Assembly: GCF_024606225.1 (NCBI RefSeq)
Contig: NZ_JAGRPU010000019.1
Span: 1 to 64,000 of the forward strand
Source of the DNA: Endozoicomonas sp. ISHI1
GTDB taxonomy: Bacteria; Pseudomonadota; Gammaproteobacteria; Pseudomonadales; Endozoicomonadaceae
Length of the DNA: 64,000 nucleotides
Direction of reading: 5' to 3'
Below the pieces are notes generated by a model that saw only the letters and a program-made list of their open reading frames with translations, was not told the origin of the DNA and searched no databases. Position numbers and translations under genes: made by a program. The first letter of the stretch is position 1; the number at the start of each line of letters is the position of its first letter. This document shows, piece after piece, positions 19,277 through 29,561 of this stretch.

Positions 19277-19774
19277 ATGACCACCGCCTATATAGCCCTG
19301 GGCAGCAATCTGGAAAATCCCGGCCTGCAATTGCAAAGAGCTGTGGACGACATTGATTCATTGCCCGAAGTTGAAGTATCAGGCTGTTCAAAGCTCTACA
19401 TCAGTGATCCGGTCGGCCCTAAAGGGCAGCCTGACTATTGCAACGCTGCCGTCCGGATTGAAACCAGACTCGCACCGCTGGCATTACTGGACATCATGCA
19501 AGCCATTGAAAATGACCACGGCAGGGTCAGAACCGTGCGCTGGGGGCCCAGAACGCTTGACCTCGATATAATCCTTTACGGTGATAACATCATTGAGTCC
19601 GAACGTCTGACTGTGCCCCACTATCAGATGCATGTGAGGAACTTTGTACTCTGTCCAATACTGGATATAGACCCTGAACTCACCCTTCCTGATGGCCGCA
19701 AAGCAGCCACACTGCTAGCGGAAGTCGGAACTGATGGTATTGAAGTAATGGCAACTCACTACCCCTGGTTTTGA
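19277..19774 (+). CDS. folK: HPPK, 6-hydroxymethyl-7,8-dihydropterin pyrophosphokinase
   Basis: This folate-pathway enzyme transfers pyrophosphate from ATP to hydroxymethyldihydropterin. The 165-residue product has AYIALGSNLENP at the N-terminus, LYISDPVGPKGQPDYCNAAV, and the metal/ATP motif RWGPRTLDLDIIL near residue 88. It is directly downstream of pcnB, as in Pseudomonas. There panB follows; here 26 kb of array DNA intervenes. Confidence 0.96.
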   Translation: MTTAYIALGSNLENPGLQLQRAVDDIDSLPEVEVSGCSKLYISDPVGPKGQPDYCNAAVRIETRLAPLALLDIMQAIENDHGRVRTVRWGPRTLDLDIILYGDNIIESERLTVPHYQMHVRNFVLCPILDIDPELTLPDGRKAATLLAEVGTDGIEVMATHYPWF

Positions 19775-19791
19775 CTTCTCCCCGGACGTAA

Positions 19792-19839
19792 AGAGGGTGT
19801 CGCAAAAGTAGCGAGGCGCAGCACTTTTGCGACAGCCTC
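19792..19839. repeat. Short inverted-repeat element (GAGGGTGTCGCAAAA ends)
   Basis: GAGGGTGTCGCAAAAGT (19793-19809) is inverted as ACTTTTGCGACAGCCTC (19823-19839) with one mismatch and a 13-nt middle. The same ends bound the element at 49491 and occur singly at 52141. It looks like a minimal non-autonomous element; it may also serve as the folK terminator. Confidence 0.7.
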
Positions 19840-19963
19840 AAAGGCGGGAATCATTCAGCTTGGGTTGATAAGCTTGCGGTTATACCTGCTGGCGAGTACC
19901 CACTCTTTTTTTTATATCAAGATTCGTTACGAAATTGTCTCCTACAGAGGAGCGGTTGTCAGA

Positions 19964-20289
19964 TTAAGGACTGAGGTCATCATCCTGATCCACATCAGGA
20001 AACTTGCGTTTTTGATGTATTCTTTTGTGATTCGACATAGCTTGAGCATTCTTGGAGACCGTTCCGCATAGACGCCGCTGGCCGTCCTCCCCGATCATGG
20101 TTACGTCACAGTTACGTTGCCTGGTGTGGGGTTCCAATAGCTTTTGAAAAGCGAACTGACAACGGCAACCACTTTTACAGATATCCCTGAATAAGGGTTG
20201 GAGCATAGTGGAGTGTCTTTGGTGTCGACAATAAAAAGTTTTGTCAACGGTTCGGCCTGACAGACGACAGACAACGTCAGTAACAGCAA
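19964..20289 (-). pseudogene. Broken array gene 1 (N-terminus fused out of frame to the last finger)
   Basis: The first ~50 residues of the family (signal sequence, DTKDTPLCSNPYSGISVKVV, KSYWNP) run in one frame to a stop at about 20101, and the last finger plus tail (CDVTMIGEDGQ ... HKRIHQKRKF) continues in another frame to 19964. The linker and all other fingers are missing. The join falls after the SYWNP codons, so a large internal deletion with frameshift made this remnant. It is the 3'-most unit of the array. Confidence 0.85.
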
Positions 20290-20394
20290 CCGCAGTGCCG
20301 AAAAGAGTGAGTATTTAATAATCCTATCCCTGCATTCTGGCTTGTACAGAGCAAGGATAGATCAAGAAAACCTCGTGAAAGAGCGGTTGTCAGA

Positions 20395-21918
20395 CTAAGG
20401 CCTGAGGTCATCGTCTTGATCATTAACAGGAGGCTTGCGTTTTCGATGCATTCTTTTGTGATTCGACAGGACTTTTGCATTCTTGCAGACCTTTCCGCAT
20501 GACTGTTGCTGGCCTTCCTCCCCGACCACGGCCACGTCACAGGTTTTTTGTCCGGTGTGGTATCCAGTTTTGTGATTCGACAGGACTTTTGCATTCTTGC
20601 AGACTTTTCCGCATGGCCGTTGCTGGCCTTCCTCCCCGATCACTGTTACGTCACAGGTTTGTTGCCCCGTGTGGTATGAACTTTTGTGAGCCAACAGGCT
20701 GTTAGCATTCTTGAAGACCCTACCGCATGGCCGCCAACCACCCTCGCCGATCACGGTCACGTCGCAGGTTTGTTGCGCGGTGTGGTATCCGACTTTGTGA
20801 TTCGACAGGGCTTTGGCATTCCTGCAGACCTTTCCGCACGGTTTCTGCTGGCCAGCCTTCCCCTCCACGATTAAATCACAGGTTTGTTGTCCGGTGTGGT
20901 CTCTTCTTTTGTGATCCTTAAAGGCTTGAGCATTCTTCCAGATCTTTCCGCACGGCTTTGGCTGGCCATCTTCCCCGATCACGGTCACGTCACAGGTTTT
21001 TTGTCCGGTGTGGTATCCGACTTTGTGACTCGACAGGGCGTTAGCATTGTTGCAGAGCTTTCCGCATGGCTGCGGCTCGCCGTCCTCACCGATCACGGTC
21101 ACATCACAGGTTTTTTGTTCGGTATGGTATCCCCTCTTATGAGCTGACAGGGCGTGAGCATTCTTGCTGACCTTCCCGCAAGGCCTCGGCTGGCCATCCT
21201 CCCCGATCACAGTCACGTCACAGCTTTGTTGTTCAGTGTGGTATCCACTTTTGTGGTTCGACAGGGCATGTGTATCCTTGCAGACCTTCCCGCATGGCCG
21301 CGGCTGGCCATCCTTCCAGATCAAGGGCACGTCACAGGTTTGTTGCCTGGCGTGACAATTGCTTTTGTGACACGACAGTGGTTTTGCATTCTTGAAGGTC
21401 TTCCCGCATTGCAGCAGCTGACCATTCTCCCCGAATATTATCAAGCTGCAAATGGCCTGATCGGCAGGGTAGGTTGTATCGGATGAATCGGAAGACTGCC
21501 GGAATTGACAAACGCCATGACAGGGATGGACGAAACAATTTAAACCTAGCGTATGTGAGTGTCGTCCAGGGACTCCATTATCCCTGCCAGAATCAGAATA
21601 CAGAAGGCTAGTGAAAAAGCCTGTAGGTTTAGGGAGTGCTTCCTGCCCGGATGATTCTGATGGCGGGTTGGGTTGTTGCTTGTTTCCAGAGCCGGGCATC
21701 ATAGTGGTGATCACGAACAGTTGATCCTGACTCGACCCCCGGAGCTCCACAAAGTTAAACGACGCTGAATCGGGGTTCCAATAGCTTTTTAAAAGCGAAC
21801 CGAAAACGGCAACCACTTTTACAGATATCCCTGAATAAGGGTTGGAGCATAGTGGAGTGTCTTTGGTGTCGACAATAAAGCGTTCTGGCAAAGGTTCGGC
21901 CTGACAGACGACAGACAA
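20395..21918 (-). CDS. Array gene 2: secreted zinc-finger-like repeat protein, 9 fingers
   Basis: 507 residues from the TTG at 21918. The usual family TTG is mutated to TTT here, so a conventional start would leave almost no signal peptide; starting at the conserved ATT codons near 21966 restores one. Order: short-form N-terminus, Pro/Ser-rich segment, Cys-rich motif CFVHPCHGVCQFRQ (about 128-141), then nine fingers from about 156 to 495 with linkers such as HTGQKT and HTEQQS, then basic tail HRKRKPP. It lacks the second Cys-rich linker motif (CPHLANRYCSIC) of most paralogues. No function is known for the family; the finger spacing is C2H2-like with an enlarged Cys-Cys loop. Confidence 0.85.
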   Translation of the reverse strand: MSVVCQAEPLPERFIVDTKDTPLCSNPYSGISVKVVAVFGSLLKSYWNPDSASFNFVELRGSSQDQLFVITTMMPGSGNKQQPNPPSESSGQEALPKPTGFFTSLLYSDSGRDNGVPGRHSHTLGLNCFVHPCHGVCQFRQSSDSSDTTYPADQAICSLIIFGENGQLLQCGKTFKNAKPLSCHKSNCHARQQTCDVPLIWKDGQPRPCGKVCKDTHALSNHKSGYHTEQQSCDVTVIGEDGQPRPCGKVSKNAHALSAHKRGYHTEQKTCDVTVIGEDGEPQPCGKLCNNANALSSHKVGYHTGQKTCDVTVIGEDGQPKPCGKIWKNAQAFKDHKRRDHTGQQTCDLIVEGKAGQQKPCGKVCRNAKALSNHKVGYHTAQQTCDVTVIGEGGWRPCGRVFKNANSLLAHKSSYHTGQQTCDVTVIGEEGQQRPCGKVCKNAKVLSNHKTGYHTGQKTCDVAVVGEEGQQQSCGKVCKNAKVLSNHKRMHRKRKPPVNDQDDDLRP

Positions 21919-22038
21919 CGTCAGTAACAGAAACCACGTTGCCGCAAAGAGTGAGTGCTTAATAATTCCATCCCTGCATTCTGGCTTTTACAGAGCAAGG
22001 ATAGATCAAGAAAACCACATGAAAGGACGTTTGTCAGA

Positions 22039-24207
22039 TCAACGACTGAGGTCACCGTCCTGATCCACAATAGGGGACTTGCGTTTTCGGTGTCTTATTT
22101 TGTGATCCGCCAGAGCTTGAGCATTCTTGCAGACCTTCCCGCATGGTCGCTCCTGAACATCCTCCCCGACTACTGTTATGTCACAGGCTTTTTGTCCGGA
22201 GTGAATTTTGTTTTTGTGAGATGACAGAGATAGAGCATTCTTAAAGACTTTCCCACACGGCTGCAACTGGCCATCCTTTCCGACTATTGACAGGTCACAG
22301 GTTTGTTCCCCGGTGTGAGCGATTCTTTTATGATTCGCATAGGCGTGAGCATTCTTGCAGATCTTTCCGCATGACCGAGACTGGCCATCCTTCCCGACCA
22401 CGGCCACGCCACAGGTTTGTTCCCCGGTATGGTTTCTTCTTTTGTGATCCGAAAGGGCTTTAACGTTCTTGCAGACCTTTCCGCATGGCTTTGGCTCGCC
22501 ATCCTCACCGATCACGGTGACGTCACAGGTTTGTTCCCCGGTATGGTATCCGCTTTTGTGACTCGAGAGGACTTTAGAGTTCTTGAAGACCTTTCCGCAT
22601 CGCCACGGCTGGCCATCTTCCCCGATCTCGGTCACGTCACAGGTTCGTTGCCCGGTGTGGTATCCACTTTTGTGATCCGACAGAGCTTGAGCATTCTTGC
22701 AGACCTTCCCGCATGGCCGCGACTGACCATCCTCCCCGATCACGTTCACGTCACAGGATTGTTGCCCGGTATGGTATCGTCTTTTGTGATTCGACAGGTC
22801 TTGATTATTATCGCAGACGATCTCGCATTGTCGCTGATGGCCATCCTCCCCAACCACGGCCACGTCACAAATTTGTTGCCCGGTGTGCTGTCGGGTTTTG
22901 TGAACGGACAGAGCTGAAGCATTTCTGCAGGCTTTTCCGCATGGCCGCGTCTGTCCATTCTCCCCGATTACAATCACGTCACAGGTTTTTTCCCCTGTGT
23001 GCAGTCCGCTTTTGTGTATGGCCAGAGCTGCGGCATTTCTGCAGACCGCCCCGCAGGGCCGTTGTAGCCCCCTCACGATCACGGGCGCGTCACAGGTTTT
23101 TTGTCTCGTGTGGTCTCTGTTTTTGTGATACGACAGGGCGATAGCATTCTTGCAGACCTTCCCGCACGGCTGCAGTTGGCCATCCTCGTCAACCACAGTC
23201 AGTTCACAGTTTTTTTGCCCGGAGTGGTAGTTGCGTTTGTGACACGACAGTGATTTTACGTTCTTGAAGACCTTCCCACATTGCAGCAGCTGGCCATCCT
23301 CCCAGAATATTATGAAGTTGCAAATGGCTCGCCCGGCAGGGACGTTTTTTTCGATTTTCCCTGCAACCATTGTGTCTATGGTGACCCCGTTAACAGGGTT
23401 GCAAATAGAGCAGTATCTATTGGCCAAATGAGGACATGAGCTTTGTCTGGGTGTTGCTACTGTAGGGCTTGTCGAACTTTCTTCACAATCGGACGCTCTG
23501 CTATCGGATGAACCGGAAGACTGCCGGAATTGACAAGCCCCACGACAGGGATGAACGAAACAATTTAAACCCAAAGTATGCGGGTATTGTTCAGGGACTC
23601 CATTATCCCCTCCAGAATCAGAATACGGGAGGCTACTGAAAAAACTTATAGGTTGAGGGAGGGCCTCCGTGGCTTCCTGCCCGGATGATTCTGATGGCGA
23701 GTTGGGTTGTTGGCTGTGTCCAGAGCCAGGCATCATAGTAGTGATCGTGAACGGATGATCCTGACTGGTCTCCCGGAGTTCCACCGAGTTAAACGACGAT
23801 GAATCGAGGTTCCAATAGTTTTTTAAAAGCGAACCGACAGTGGCAACCACTTTTACAGATATTTCTGAATAAGGGTTAGAGCTCAGAAGAGTGTCTTTGG
23901 TGGTCAGAATCAGTTCATAAACAACCAGCAGATTCGTGGCGTAAAGCCATTGCCATGAAACCGACTCAATGATGGTCGTTTTCATCCCGTCACTGTCAGG
24001 TCCGGGTGGTTTGCTATCAGATAGAAAATCAGGTTCTGTATAGCCGTTTGTGTCGGCAATGTGTGAGGGTCTGTCCGGTAATGTTTGCCGGTCAAACTTT
24101 ATAGAAAAGCTCTGATTTGGAAAAACTGCACTTTGCACAAGCTCGACAATAAAACGTTCTGTCAGCGGTTCGGCCTGACAGGCGACAGACAACTTCAGTA
24201 ACAGCAA
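22039..24207 (-). CDS. Array gene 3: long-form zinc-finger-like protein, 11 fingers
   Basis: At 722 residues this is the largest member. After the signal it has the extra ~90-residue segment of the long form (FIVELVQSAVFPNQSF to SWQWLYATNLLVVYEL), then the common KSYW-type region (here KNYW), CFVHPCRGACQFRQ, the CPHLANRYCSIC motif, and eleven fingers. Finger 5 lacks the GK pair (CEIVCDNNQDLSNH); finger 9 has AYANH in place of ALSNH; the last finger ends DHKIRHRKRKSP. The TTG at 24207 is the first conventional start; ATT codons lie 33 nt further upstream. Confidence 0.87.
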   Translation of the reverse strand: MLLLKLSVACQAEPLTERFIVELVQSAVFPNQSFSIKFDRQTLPDRPSHIADTNGYTEPDFLSDSKPPGPDSDGMKTTIIESVSWQWLYATNLLVVYELILTTKDTLLSSNPYSEISVKVVATVGSLLKNYWNLDSSSFNSVELRETSQDHPFTITTMMPGSGHSQQPNSPSESSGQEATEALPQPISFFSSLPYSDSGGDNGVPEQYPHTLGLNCFVHPCRGACQFRQSSGSSDSRASDCEESSTSPTVATPRQSSCPHLANRYCSICNPVNGVTIDTMVAGKIEKNVPAGRAICNFIIFWEDGQLLQCGKVFKNVKSLSCHKRNYHSGQKNCELTVVDEDGQLQPCGKVCKNAIALSYHKNRDHTRQKTCDAPVIVRGLQRPCGAVCRNAAALAIHKSGLHTGEKTCDVIVIGENGQTRPCGKACRNASALSVHKTRQHTGQQICDVAVVGEDGHQRQCEIVCDNNQDLSNHKRRYHTGQQSCDVNVIGEDGQSRPCGKVCKNAQALSDHKSGYHTGQRTCDVTEIGEDGQPWRCGKVFKNSKVLSSHKSGYHTGEQTCDVTVIGEDGEPKPCGKVCKNVKALSDHKRRNHTGEQTCGVAVVGKDGQSRSCGKICKNAHAYANHKRIAHTGEQTCDLSIVGKDGQLQPCGKVFKNALSLSSHKNKIHSGQKACDITVVGEDVQERPCGKVCKNAQALADHKIRHRKRKSPIVDQDGDLSR

Positions 24208-24313
24208 CCGCAGTGCCGCAAAGAGTGAGAGTTTAATAATTCTATCTCTGCATTCTGGCTTTTACAGAGCAAGGATAGATCAAGAAAACCTCATGAAAGG
24301 GCTGGTTGTCAGA

Positions 24314-25984
24314 TTAAGGCCAAAGGTTATCGTTCAGATCCACAACAGAAGGCTTGCGTTTTCGATGCATTCTTTTGTGACTCGAGAGGGCTTGAGCATT
24401 TTTGCAGGTCTTTCCGCATGGCCGTGGCTGGTCATCCTCCCCGATCCCGGTCACGTCACAGGTCCGTCCCCCGTTGTGCTGTCTTCTTTTGTGATCCCTG
24501 AGGGCTCTGGTATTCTTGCAGACCTTTTCGCATGGCTGTGGCTCGCCATCCTCACCGATCACGGTCCAGTCACAGGTTTGTTCCCCGGTGTGGTATCCGT
24601 ATTTATGACTCGAAAGGGATTTAGAACTCTTGAAGACCTTTCCGCATGGCCACGGCTGGCCATCTTCCCCGATCACGGTCACGTCACAGGTTCGTTGCCC
24701 GGTGTGGAACGCACTTTTGTGATTCGTCAGGGCCTGAGCATTCTTACAGACCTTTCCGCATGGCCGCAACTGACCATCCTTCCCGATCACGTCCACGTCA
24801 CAGGATTGTTGCTCAGTATGATATCGTCTTTTGTGATTTGACAGGTCTTGAGTACTCTCGCAGGTGATCTCGCATCGCCGATGATGGCCATCCTTCCCAA
24901 CCACGACCACGTCACAGATTTGTTGCCCGGTGTGCCGTCGGCTTTTGTGAACGTAGAGAGCTGCGGCATTTAAGCAGGCCTTTCCGCATGGCCGCGGCTG
25001 GCCATTCTCTCCGATTACAATCACGTCACAGTTTTTTTTCCCGGTGTGCAGTCCGCTTTTGTGAACGGACAGAACTGCGGCATTCCTGCAGACCGTCCCG
25101 CAGGGCCGTTGCTGACCATCCCTTCCGATCACGGGTAGATCACAGGTTTGTTGTCCCGTGTGGTCTCTGCTTTTGTGATACCTTAGAACGTTAGCATTCT
25201 TGCAGACCGTCCCGCACGGCTGCAGTTGACCATCCTCCCCGACCACACTGAGATCACAGGTTTTTTGCCCAGAGTGGTAGTTGCCTTTGTGTCGCGACAG
25301 TGATTGTGCATTCTTGAAGACCTTCCCACATTGCAGCAGCTGGCCATCTTCCCCGAATATTATCAAGTTGCAAATGGCTTGCCCGACAGGGACGTTTTTA
25401 TCGATTGTCCCTGCAACCATTGAGTTTATGGCGATCCCGTCTGAGTCAACCCCATGGGGGCATGAGCTTTGTCCGGGCGTTGCTACTGTGTGGTCTGTCG
25501 AACTTTGTTCACAATCGGGCGTTCTGCTATCAGATGAATCGGAAGACTGCCGGAATTGACAAGTACCGTGACAGGGATGGACGAAACAATTTAAACCCAA
25601 CGTATGTGACTGTTGTTCAGGGGCTCCATTATCTCCGCCAGAATCAGAATACAGATGGCCACTGAAAAAGCCTACAGGTATAGGGAGGACTTCCTGCCCG
25701 GACGATTCTGATGGCGGGTTGGGTTGTTCGTTCTGTCCAGAGCCGGGCATCATAGTGGTGATAGCAAGCGGGCGATCCTGACTGGTTCCCCGAAGTTTCA
25801 CCGAGTTAAACGACGGTAAATCGGGGTTCCAATAGCTTTTCAAAAGCGAAACGACAACGGCAACCACTTTTACACATATCCCTGAATAAGGGTTGGAGCA
25901 TAGTGTAGTGTCTTTGGTATCGACAATAAAACGTTCTGTCAACGGTCCGGCCTGACAGACGACAGACAACGTCAGTAACAGCAA
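24314..25984 (-). CDS. Array gene 4: zinc-finger-like repeat protein, 9 fingers
   Basis: 556 residues, short-form N-terminus. The linker has CPHGVDSDGIAINS in place of the CPHLANRYCSIC motif, a feature shared only with array gene 5. Nine fingers follow; finger 5 (CEITCESTQDLSNH) corresponds to the odd finger 5 of gene 3, so the two genes share a block of fingers. One linker is degenerate (HNGGRT). Tail: HRKRKPSVVDLNDNLWP. Confidence 0.87.
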   Translation of the reverse strand: MLLLTLSVVCQAGPLTERFIVDTKDTTLCSNPYSGICVKVVAVVVSLLKSYWNPDLPSFNSVKLRGTSQDRPLAITTMMPGSGQNEQPNPPSESSGQEVLPIPVGFFSGHLYSDSGGDNGAPEQQSHTLGLNCFVHPCHGTCQFRQSSDSSDSRTPDCEQSSTDHTVATPGQSSCPHGVDSDGIAINSMVAGTIDKNVPVGQAICNLIIFGEDGQLLQCGKVFKNAQSLSRHKGNYHSGQKTCDLSVVGEDGQLQPCGTVCKNANVLRYHKSRDHTGQQTCDLPVIGRDGQQRPCGTVCRNAAVLSVHKSGLHTGKKNCDVIVIGENGQPRPCGKACLNAAALYVHKSRRHTGQQICDVVVVGKDGHHRRCEITCESTQDLSNHKRRYHTEQQSCDVDVIGKDGQLRPCGKVCKNAQALTNHKSAFHTGQRTCDVTVIGEDGQPWPCGKVFKSSKSLSSHKYGYHTGEQTCDWTVIGEDGEPQPCEKVCKNTRALRDHKRRQHNGGRTCDVTGIGEDDQPRPCGKTCKNAQALSSHKRMHRKRKPSVVDLNDNLWP

Positions 25985-26089
25985 TTGCAGTGCCGCAAAG
26001 AGTGAGTGTTTAATAATTCTATCCCTGCATTCTGGTTTTTACAGAAAAAGGATAGATCAAGAAAACCTCATGAAAGTGCGGTTGTCAGA

Positions 26090-27826
26090 TCAAGGACAGA
26101 AGTCATCGTTCAGATCCTCAACAGAAGGCTTGCGTTTTCGATGCATTCTTTTGTGACTCGCGAGGGCTTGAGCATTTTTGCAGGTCTTTCCGCATGGTCG
26201 CGGCTGGCCATCCTCTCCGGTCACGGTCACGCCACAGGTTTGTTGCCCGGTGTGGTATCCGATTTTGTGACTCGACAGGGCGTGAGCATTCTTGCAGACC
26301 TTTCCGCATGGCCGCGGCTGGCCATCCCCAACCACGGTCACGTCACAGATTTGTTGCCCGGTGTGGTATCTCATTTTATGATTCGACAGAGCTTGAAGAT
26401 TCTTGCAGGTCTTTCCGCATGGCCGCGGCTGGCGATCCTCCCCGGTCACGGTCATGTCACAAGTTTGTTGCACGCTATGGTATCCACTTTTGTGAGCCAA
26501 CAGGCTGTTGGCACTCTTAAAAACCCTTCCGCATAACCGCGGCTGGTCATCCTCCCTGATTACGATCACGTCACAGGTTTGTTGCCTGCCGTGGTCTCTT
26601 TTTTTGTGATTCATCAGGGCGTTAGCATTCATGCAGACCTTTCCGCATGGCCGCGACTGATCATCCTCACCGATCACGGAAACGTTACAGGTTTTTTGCC
26701 TGCTGTGCTGTACGCTTTTGTGAACGTACAAAGTTGCGGCATTTCTGCAGGTCTTTCCGCATGGCCGCGGCTGGCCATCCTGCCCGATTACAATCACGTC
26801 ACAGTTTTTTTCCCCGGTGTGCTGTCCGCTTTTGTGAGAGGACAGAACTGCAGCATTTCTGCAGACCTTCCCGCAGAGCCGCTGCAGACCATCCCTCCCG
26901 ATCACGGGTACATCACAGGTTTGTTGTCCCGTGTGTTCTCTGCTTTTGTGATACTTCAGAACGTTAGCATTCTGGCAGACCGTCCCGCACGGCTGCAGTT
27001 GACCATCCTCTCCGACCACCGTCAGATCACAGGTTTTTTGCCCAGAGTGGCAGCTGCCTTTGTGACGCGACAGTGATTTTGCATTCTTGAAGACCTTCCC
27101 ACATTGCAGCAGCTGGCCATCCTCCCCGAATATTATCAAGTTGCAAATGGCTTGCCCGGCAGGGACTTTTTTATCGATTGTCCCTGCAACCTTTGAGTTT
27201 ATGGCGATCCCGTCTGAGTCGACCCCATGAGGGCATGAGCTTTGTCCGGGCATTGCTACTGTGTGGTCTGTCGAACTTTGATCACAATCGGGCGCTCTGC
27301 TATCAGATGAACCGGAAGATTGCCGGAATTGACAAGCGCCATGACAGGGATGGACGAAACAATTTAAACCCAACGTATGTGACTGTTGTTCAGGTGCTCC
27401 ATTATCCCCGCCAGAATCAGAATACAGATGGCCAATGAAAAAGCCTATGGGTTTAGCGAGGGTTTCCTGCCCGGATGGTTCTGATGGCGGATTGGGTTGT
27501 TGGTTGTCTCCGGAGCCGGGCATCATAGCGACGATCGTGAACAGGTGATCCTGACCCCGGAGTTCCACCGAGTTAAACGACGGTGAATCAGTGTTCCAAT
27601 AGCTTTTTAAAAGCGAAACGACAACTGCAACCACTTTTACACATATACCTGAATAAGGGCTGGAGCACAGTGGAGTGTCTTTGTAGTCGATAATAAAACG
27701 TCCTGTCAAAGGTTCGGCCTGACAGACGACAGACAACGTAAGTAACAGCAACCACGTTGCCGCAAAGAGTGAGTGCTTAATAATTCTATCCCTGTATTCG
27801 GCTCTTACAGAGCAAGGATAGATCAA
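26090..27826 (-). CDS. Array gene 5: zinc-finger-like repeat protein, 9 fingers
   Basis: 578 residues from TTG 27826. In this copy and gene 6 a one-base deletion in the leader removes the usual in-frame stop, so the frame is open through the leader hairpin (MIYPCSVRAEYRD...) to a TTG; this may be fortuitous, with real initiation at ATT or the TTG nearer the signal sequence. Nine fingers, including CNVSVIGEDDQSRPC and a finger linker HSVQQT shared with genes 8 and 13. Linker type as in gene 4. Tail HRKRKPSVEDLNDDFCP. Confidence 0.86.
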   Translation of the reverse strand: MIYPCSVRAEYRDRIIKHSLFAATWLLLLTLSVVCQAEPLTGRFIIDYKDTPLCSSPYSGICVKVVAVVVSLLKSYWNTDSPSFNSVELRGQDHLFTIVAMMPGSGDNQQPNPPSEPSGQETLAKPIGFFIGHLYSDSGGDNGAPEQQSHTLGLNCFVHPCHGACQFRQSSGSSDSRAPDCDQSSTDHTVAMPGQSSCPHGVDSDGIAINSKVAGTIDKKVPAGQAICNLIIFGEDGQLLQCGKVFKNAKSLSRHKGSCHSGQKTCDLTVVGEDGQLQPCGTVCQNANVLKYHKSREHTGQQTCDVPVIGRDGLQRLCGKVCRNAAVLSSHKSGQHTGEKNCDVIVIGQDGQPRPCGKTCRNAATLYVHKSVQHSRQKTCNVSVIGEDDQSRPCGKVCMNANALMNHKKRDHGRQQTCDVIVIREDDQPRLCGRVFKSANSLLAHKSGYHSVQQTCDMTVTGEDRQPRPCGKTCKNLQALSNHKMRYHTGQQICDVTVVGDGQPRPCGKVCKNAHALSSHKIGYHTGQQTCGVTVTGEDGQPRPCGKTCKNAQALASHKRMHRKRKPSVEDLNDDFCP

Positions 27827-27855
27827 GAAAGCCTCATGAAAGGGCGGTTGTCAGG

Positions 27856-29532
27856 TTAAGGCCCGAGGTCATCGTTGTGATCCACAACAGAAGGCTTGCG
27901 TCTTCGATGCTTTCTTTTGTGATTCGACAGGGCTTGAGCATTCCTGAAGACCTGCCCGCATGGCTGCGGCTGGCCATCCTTCTGAACCACGGTCACGGCA
28001 CAGGTTTGTTGCCCGGTGTGGTATCCAGTTTTGTGAGCCGACAGGCTGTTAGCATTCTTGAAGATCTTACCGCATGGCCGCAAACAGCCATTCTCACCGA
28101 TTACGGTCACGTCACAGGTCTTTTTCCCGGTGTGGTGTCCGCTTTTGTGAGTGGACAGAGCTGCTGCATTTCTGCAGACCCTCCCGCAGGGCCGTTGCAG
28201 ACCACCCCCCCCGATTACGGGTATATCACAGGTTTGTTGCCTCGTGTGGTCTCTGATTTTGTGAACCGACAGGGTTTGAGCATTCTTGCAGACCTTTACG
28301 CATGGTTGCAGTCGGCCATCCTCCCCGATTACGGCCATGTCACAGGTCTTTTTCCCGGTGTGCTGTCCGCTTTTGTGAGTGGACAGAGCTGCAGCATTTC
28401 TGCAGACCTTTTCGCACGGCTTCGGCTGGCCATCCTCCCCAATCACGGTCACGTCACAGATTTTTTGCCCGGTGTGCCGTCGGATTTTGTGAATGTACAG
28501 CGCTTCGGCATTTCTGCAGTCCTTTCCGCATAGTCGCGGCTGGCCATCCTCCCTGATTACGGTTACGTCACAGGTTTGTTGCCTGACGTGGTCTCTTCTT
28601 TTGTGATTCAACAGGGCTTGAGCATTCTTGCAGACCGTCCCGCACGGCTGCAGTTGACCATCCTCCCCGACCAACGTCAGGTCACAGGTTTTTTGCCCAG
28701 AGTGGTATTTGCTTATGTGATACGACAGTGATTTTGCATTCTTGAAGACCTTCCCACATTGCAGCTGCTGGCCATCCTCCCCGAATATAATCAAACTACA
28801 AATGACTTTCCCGGCAGGGGCGTTTTTATCGATTGTCCCTGCAACCATTGAGTCTATGGCGGTCCCGTCTGAGGCGACCCCGTTAACAGGGTTGCAAATA
28901 GAGCAGTATCTATTGGCCAAATGAGGGCATGAGCTTTGTCCGGGCGTTGCTACTGTTGGGTCTGTCAAACTTTGATCATAATCGGGCGCTCTGCTATCAG
29001 ATGAATCGGAAGATTGCCGGAATTGACAAGCGCCATGACAGGGATGGACGAAACAATTTAAACCCAACGTATGTAGGTGTTGTTCAGGGACTCCATTATC
29101 CCCGCCAGAATCAGAATACAGAAGGCTAGTGAAAAAGCCTATGGGTTTAGGGAGGGCTTTCTGCCCGTATGATTCTGATGGCGGGTTGGGTTGTTGGTTG
29201 TCTCCAGAGCCGGGCATCATAGCGCTGATCGTAAACGGGTGATCCTGACTGGTCCCCCGGAGTTCCACCGAGTTAAACGACGGTATATCGGGGTTCCAAT
29301 AGCTTTTTAAAAGCGAAGCGACAGTCAGAGCGACAACGACTTTCTCAGATATCCCTGAATCAGGGTTGGAGTACAGTGGAGTGTCTTTGGTGTCGACAAT
29401 AAAACGTTCTGTCAACGGTTCGGCCTGACAGACGACAGACAACATCAGTAACAGCAACCGCAGTGCCGCAAAGAGTGAGTGCTTAATAATGCTATCCCTG
29501 TATTCGGCTCTTACAGAGCAAGGATAGATCAA
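27856..29532 (-). CDS. Array gene 6: zinc-finger-like repeat protein, 8 fingers
   Basis: 558 residues from TTG 29532, with the same open leader as gene 5. The N-terminal region is slightly diverged (EKVVVALTVASLLKSYW, a small insertion). Both Cys-rich linker motifs are present. Eight fingers; three carry HTGKKT or HTGQKI linkers, and a histidine is added in THKSGHH. The tail is more arginine-rich than in the paralogues (HKRKHRRRKPS). Confidence 0.86.
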   Translation of the reverse strand: MIYPCSVRAEYRDSIIKHSLFAALRLLLLMLSVVCQAEPLTERFIVDTKDTPLYSNPDSGISEKVVVALTVASLLKSYWNPDIPSFNSVELRGTSQDHPFTISAMMPGSGDNQQPNPPSESYGQKALPKPIGFFTSLLYSDSGGDNGVPEQHLHTLGLNCFVHPCHGACQFRQSSDSSDSRAPDYDQSLTDPTVATPGQSSCPHLANRYCSICNPVNGVASDGTAIDSMVAGTIDKNAPAGKVICSLIIFGEDGQQLQCGKVFKNAKSLSYHISKYHSGQKTCDLTLVGEDGQLQPCGTVCKNAQALLNHKRRDHVRQQTCDVTVIREDGQPRLCGKDCRNAEALYIHKIRRHTGQKICDVTVIGEDGQPKPCEKVCRNAAALSTHKSGQHTGKKTCDMAVIGEDGRLQPCVKVCKNAQTLSVHKIRDHTRQQTCDIPVIGGGGLQRPCGRVCRNAAALSTHKSGHHTGKKTCDVTVIGENGCLRPCGKIFKNANSLSAHKTGYHTGQQTCAVTVVQKDGQPQPCGQVFRNAQALSNHKRKHRRRKPSVVDHNDDLGP

Positions 29533-29561
29533 GAAAGCCTCATGAAAGGGCGGTTGTCAGA

